DNA of 6,210 nt, taken from contig CASBRC010000494.1 of NCBI GenBank assembly GCA_949128015.1, positions 1 through 6,210 of the forward strand. The letters run 5' to 3'. The notes under the pieces were generated by a model. The model made no database searches, had not been told where the DNA came from, and saw only the letters and a program-made list of their open reading frames with translations. Made by a program: the position numbers and the translations under genes. Below, in pieces: positions 3,629 through 6,210 of the stretch. The stretch is from Synechococcales cyanobacterium PMM_0003. GTDB taxonomy: Bacteria; Cyanobacteriota; Cyanobacteriia; Pseudanabaenales; Pseudanabaenaceae. The first letter of the stretch is position 1. Each line of letters opens with the position of its first letter.

Positions 3629-6136
3629 ATGACAAAGATTAAGCCTATCTACATCGCCATCCCTGCTGCGATGATCATTGCTGGTATCATCGCCCATCGC
3701 ACCTTAGCTCAGTCTAGTCCGCTCACTACACCGCAACCAACCCCTAGCGCTATGATTAAATCAGGAATTATGGAACCAGTCAGCGATCGCAGTTCTAGCA
3801 CTGAGTTGAATAAAGATCGTCCTGTCGGTGGGTTGTATGTGCAGACACGCGATCGCAAACAACAAGCTTTTACCCTAACTAATACCGATGTCAAAGGAAA
3901 AATTTCTGGCAACATTTCGCGAGTAGAAGTCACTCAGACTTTTCAGAATCCCTATGACAAACCCTTAGAAGCAATTTATGTATTTCCATTACCCGATCAA
4001 GCCGCCGTTGATGACATGGAAATTAAGATTGGCGATCGCACCATTAAGGGTGATATCAAAAAACGTGAAGAAGCTAAGGAAATCTACGAACGCGCTCGTC
4101 AAGAAGGTCGCACCGCAGGTTTGCTCGAACAAGAACGCGATAATATCTTCACGCAATCTCTGGCAAATATCAAACCAGGTGAGCAGATCAAGGTAACGAT
4201 TCGCTATACCGAAAGCTTGAAGTTTGAGCAAGGTGACTATGAATTTGTGTTCCCGATGGTCGTTGGTCCTCGCTATATTCCTGGGAAAGCGATCGACTCA
4301 CAGGGCAATACTACTCAAGTCCCTGACGCTTCCAGAATTAGCCCCCCTACACTTCGCCCAGAAACTCGATCTGGCAATGATATTAGCGTCAGTCTGCAAA
4401 TTGATGCTGGTGTTCCTATTCGTAATCTCTATTCTACTTCCCACCGTATTGACATCCAAAATAATGGCGAGATTGTAGAACTAAAACTTGCGACTGGCGA
4501 TAATATTCCTAACAAAGACTTGATTGTGCGCTACAAAGTTAGTGGCGATCGCACTGAGCCTACAGTTCTAACGACAACTACTGATCAAGGCTCACACTTT
4601 GCCACTTATCTAATTCCTGCGATCGCCTATCGCGCCGACCAAATTGTGCCGAAAGATGTTGTATTTTTAATGGATACATCGGGTTCGCAATCAGGAGATC
4701 CGATTCTCAAATCACGAGAATTAATGCGGCGTTTTATCAATGGATTGAATCCTAACGACACATTCACAATTATTGATTTCTCCAGCACTACTCGTCAGCT
4801 TTCCGCTTATCCTTTACAAAACAACGCTACCAATCGGCAGAAGGCGATGAGTTACATTGATCAGGTTAATGCCAATGGCGGAACTGAATTAATGAATGGC
4901 ATCAATGTTGCAACGAGGTTTCCTTCAGCGAGTGATGGACGTATTCGCAGTGTGGTACTGATTACTGATGGTTATATTGGCAACGATAATGAAGTGATTG
5001 CGGCTGTCCAAAAAAATCTCAAACCCGGAAATCGACTCTATAGCTTCGGTGTTGGTAGCTCCGTTAATCGGTATTTACTAGAGCGAATTGCGGAAATGGG
5101 GCGCGGCACATCAAAAGTAGTGCGTCAAGATGAGCCAACTCAAGAAGTCGCTGAGAAATTCTTCCGTCAAATCAATAATCCTGTACTCACCAATATTCAA
5201 GTCAAATGGGAAGGCGATGGTACAGCTCCCGAAATCTATCCTAGTAATGCTCCCGATTTATTTGCCGAACAGCCTTTAGTTCTCTTTGGCAAAAAAGGCG
5301 ATCGCAATAATGGCAAGCTCAAAATTACAGGCATCGCCGCAGGTGGCGAACGCTACGAGCAAACCCTTGATGTGAATTTTAAGAATGGTAATAGTAATCT
5401 CGGTATTGCTCAACTGTGGGGGCGTGCCCGCATTAAAGACTTGATGAATCAGATGTTTGGTGGTGAAGTCAAATCACTAGTTGATGCAGTCACCCAAACA
5501 GCTCTCAACTATCGCTTGCTATCGCAATACACAGCCTTTGTTGCAGTGAGTGATGAAGTGCGTGTTAATCCTGATGGCAGCAAGATGACAGTACAGGTTC
5601 CAGTAGAGTTGCCTCAAGGTGTCGATTTTGGCATGACATCAGGAGAGAGGGCAGATAATCGAACACTCAGGTCTGCTGCACCAATTCCTTCAGCTTTACC
5701 GCGTCAATCTGTTATCCCTTCTAGAAGATTACAAGGAGGGACTGTTACTGGCAATGGTCAGCTTAATACTAGACTAAGAACTGAAGTTGACACTGAAAAT
5801 GCTCCTAGCGAAGCATCGAAGGTAAGCAAACAAGCCCCTGCATCAAAAATTCAAGTGGTGAGCATCACAGGGCTTGCAGGTCTAGATGTTGTTGCTGCTC
5901 AATTAGCGATCGCAAAACAGTTGCAATCAATCAATGTTCCTGCGGGCTTTAATGGGGTTGTGATCTTAGAGATTCCCATCCAAAATGGCAGACTGACAAG
6001 GTTTGTACTGGATGATGTGGCTTCGACTCTGAAGGATAAAAATCTTGTGGAGTTAATCAAGCGATCGCTACAAAATGTTGTCTTACCCGCGACAGCAAAA
6101 GGCACGATACGTTTAACTTTGAACGTAAACTCTTAA
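3629..6136 (+). CDS. Secreted VIT and VWA domain protein with a TonB-like C-terminal domain
   Basis: The 835-residue product begins with a signal peptide (Lys2-Lys5 basic, hydrophobic 6-22, cleavage likely after TLA at residue 27). A VIT (vault/inter-alpha-trypsin) domain spans about 65-195, with VEVTQTFQNPYDKPLEAIYV at 99-118 and a KKREEAKEIYERA segment. A VWA domain spans about 341-510 with a complete MIDAS metal site: DTSGS (Asp349, Ser351, Ser353), Thr419 in GGTE, and Asp447 in TDG. After a beta-rich part (515-665) and a low-complexity linker (about 666-740), the C-terminus (about 742-835) has the strand-helix pattern NGVVILEIPIQNGRLT...GTIRLTLNV, which resembles TonB/AgmX-type C-terminal domains. 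No sortase motif, PEP-CTERM or C-terminal membrane anchor is visible. VIT/VWA proteins are linked to adhesion or envelope interactions; the ligand is unknown. ATG 3629 is chosen for its GAGGAG; the in-frame TTG 3611 is rejected. Confidence 0.9.
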   Translation: MTKIKPIYIAIPAAMIIAGIIAHRTLAQSSPLTTPQPTPSAMIKSGIMEPVSDRSSSTELNKDRPVGGLYVQTRDRKQQAFTLTNTDVKGKISGNISRVEVTQTFQNPYDKPLEAIYVFPLPDQAAVDDMEIKIGDRTIKGDIKKREEAKEIYERARQEGRTAGLLEQERDNIFTQSLANIKPGEQIKVTIRYTESLKFEQGDYEFVFPMVVGPRYIPGKAIDSQGNTTQVPDASRISPPTLRPETRSGNDISVSLQIDAGVPIRNLYSTSHRIDIQNNGEIVELKLATGDNIPNKDLIVRYKVSGDRTEPTVLTTTTDQGSHFATYLIPAIAYRADQIVPKDVVFLMDTSGSQSGDPILKSRELMRRFINGLNPNDTFTIIDFSSTTRQLSAYPLQNNATNRQKAMSYIDQVNANGGTELMNGINVATRFPSASDGRIRSVVLITDGYIGNDNEVIAAVQKNLKPGNRLYSFGVGSSVNRYLLERIAEMGRGTSKVVRQDEPTQEVAEKFFRQINNPVLTNIQVKWEGDGTAPEIYPSNAPDLFAEQPLVLFGKKGDRNNGKLKITGIAAGGERYEQTLDVNFKNGNSNLGIAQLWGRARIKDLMNQMFGGEVKSLVDAVTQTALNYRLLSQYTAFVAVSDEVRVNPDGSKMTVQVPVELPQGVDFGMTSGERADNRTLRSAAPIPSALPRQSVIPSRRLQGGTVTGNGQLNTRLRTEVDTENAPSEASKVSKQAPASKIQVVSITGLAGLDVVAAQLAIAKQLQSINVPAGFNGVVILEIPIQNGRLTRFVLDDVASTLKDKNLVELIKRSLQNVVLPATAKGTIRLTLNVNS

Positions 6137-6195
6137 AAACCAAAAAAGCTGTAATGCACGAACAACTTAACATTACAGCTTTTTTGGTTTTTAAG
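6132..6195. terminator. Long terminator stem after the VIT/VWA gene
   Basis: The arms at 6132-6156 and 6171-6195 pair perfectly over 25 bp around a 14-nt loop. The left arm includes the TAA stop and the run AAAAACCAAAAAA; the right arm ends TTTTTTGGTTTTTAAG. The core AGCTGTAATG supplies modest G-C content. A-rich and T-rich flanks on opposite sides suggest it can act for genes on either strand. No gene is visible from 6196 to the window end. Confidence 0.85.
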
Positions 6196-6210
6196 GTTTC
6201 TTTTGCCTAC

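Noticed and set aside
3978..4478. Short ORFs on both strands within the VIT domain region
   Set aside because: They are shadows of the conserved VIT/VWA frame with no independent motif or ribosome site.
1..6210. CRISPR array or defence system
   Set aside because: No regularly spaced direct repeats with unique spacers and no cas-like or defence-like gene is present.

Overview
The window looks like a piece of a cyanobacterial chromosome. The octamer GCGATCGC (HIP1, the highly iterated palindrome of many cyanobacterial genomes) occurs 16 times in 6.2 kb, inside genes and between them. The gene families fit as well: a sulfate-binding lipoprotein, short exonuclease VII subunits, a DUF2256 zinc-ribbon miniprotein and a secreted VIT/VWA protein. 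A filamentous or Pseudanabaena-like lineage is a guess from style only.

Layout. Positions 1-215 hold no gene. They carry a C/G-rich inverted repeat (11-89), a related G-rich fragment (141-163) and a small palindrome (162-176). A sulfate-binding protein gene (sbpA type, 216-1352) reads leftwards. Positions 1353-1760 separate it from the divergent xseA and are rich in structure: the sbpA promoter with nested dyads, a perfect 31-bp palindrome with a 3-nt loop (1470-1534), an element resembling the right end / omega-RNA scaffold of IS200/IS605-type transposons (1578-1632), and a hairpin followed by a T-rich run (1632-1678). To the right, all on the + strand, come xseA (1761-2957), a strong terminator hairpin (2949-2996), xseB (3002-3217), a 50-residue DUF2256 gene (3329-3481), and a large secreted VIT + VWA gene (3629-6136) closed by a 25-bp terminator stem (6132-6195).

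How the genes relate. XseA and XseB are the two subunits of exonuclease VII, a single-strand-specific DNase, and lie 44 bp apart. A terminator-grade hairpin sits between them, so xseB may depend on read-through, on processing, or on its own start signal. SbpA would bind sulfate outside the inner membrane for an ABC importer whose other genes are not in this window. The DUF2256 and VIT/VWA genes have no evident link to exonuclease VII.

The protein-coding content is of known types. The most unusual material is in the sbpA-xseA divergent region (palindrome, orphan omega-RNA-like element, leader hairpins), in the xseA/xseB terminator, and in the C-terminal domain of the VIT/VWA protein.
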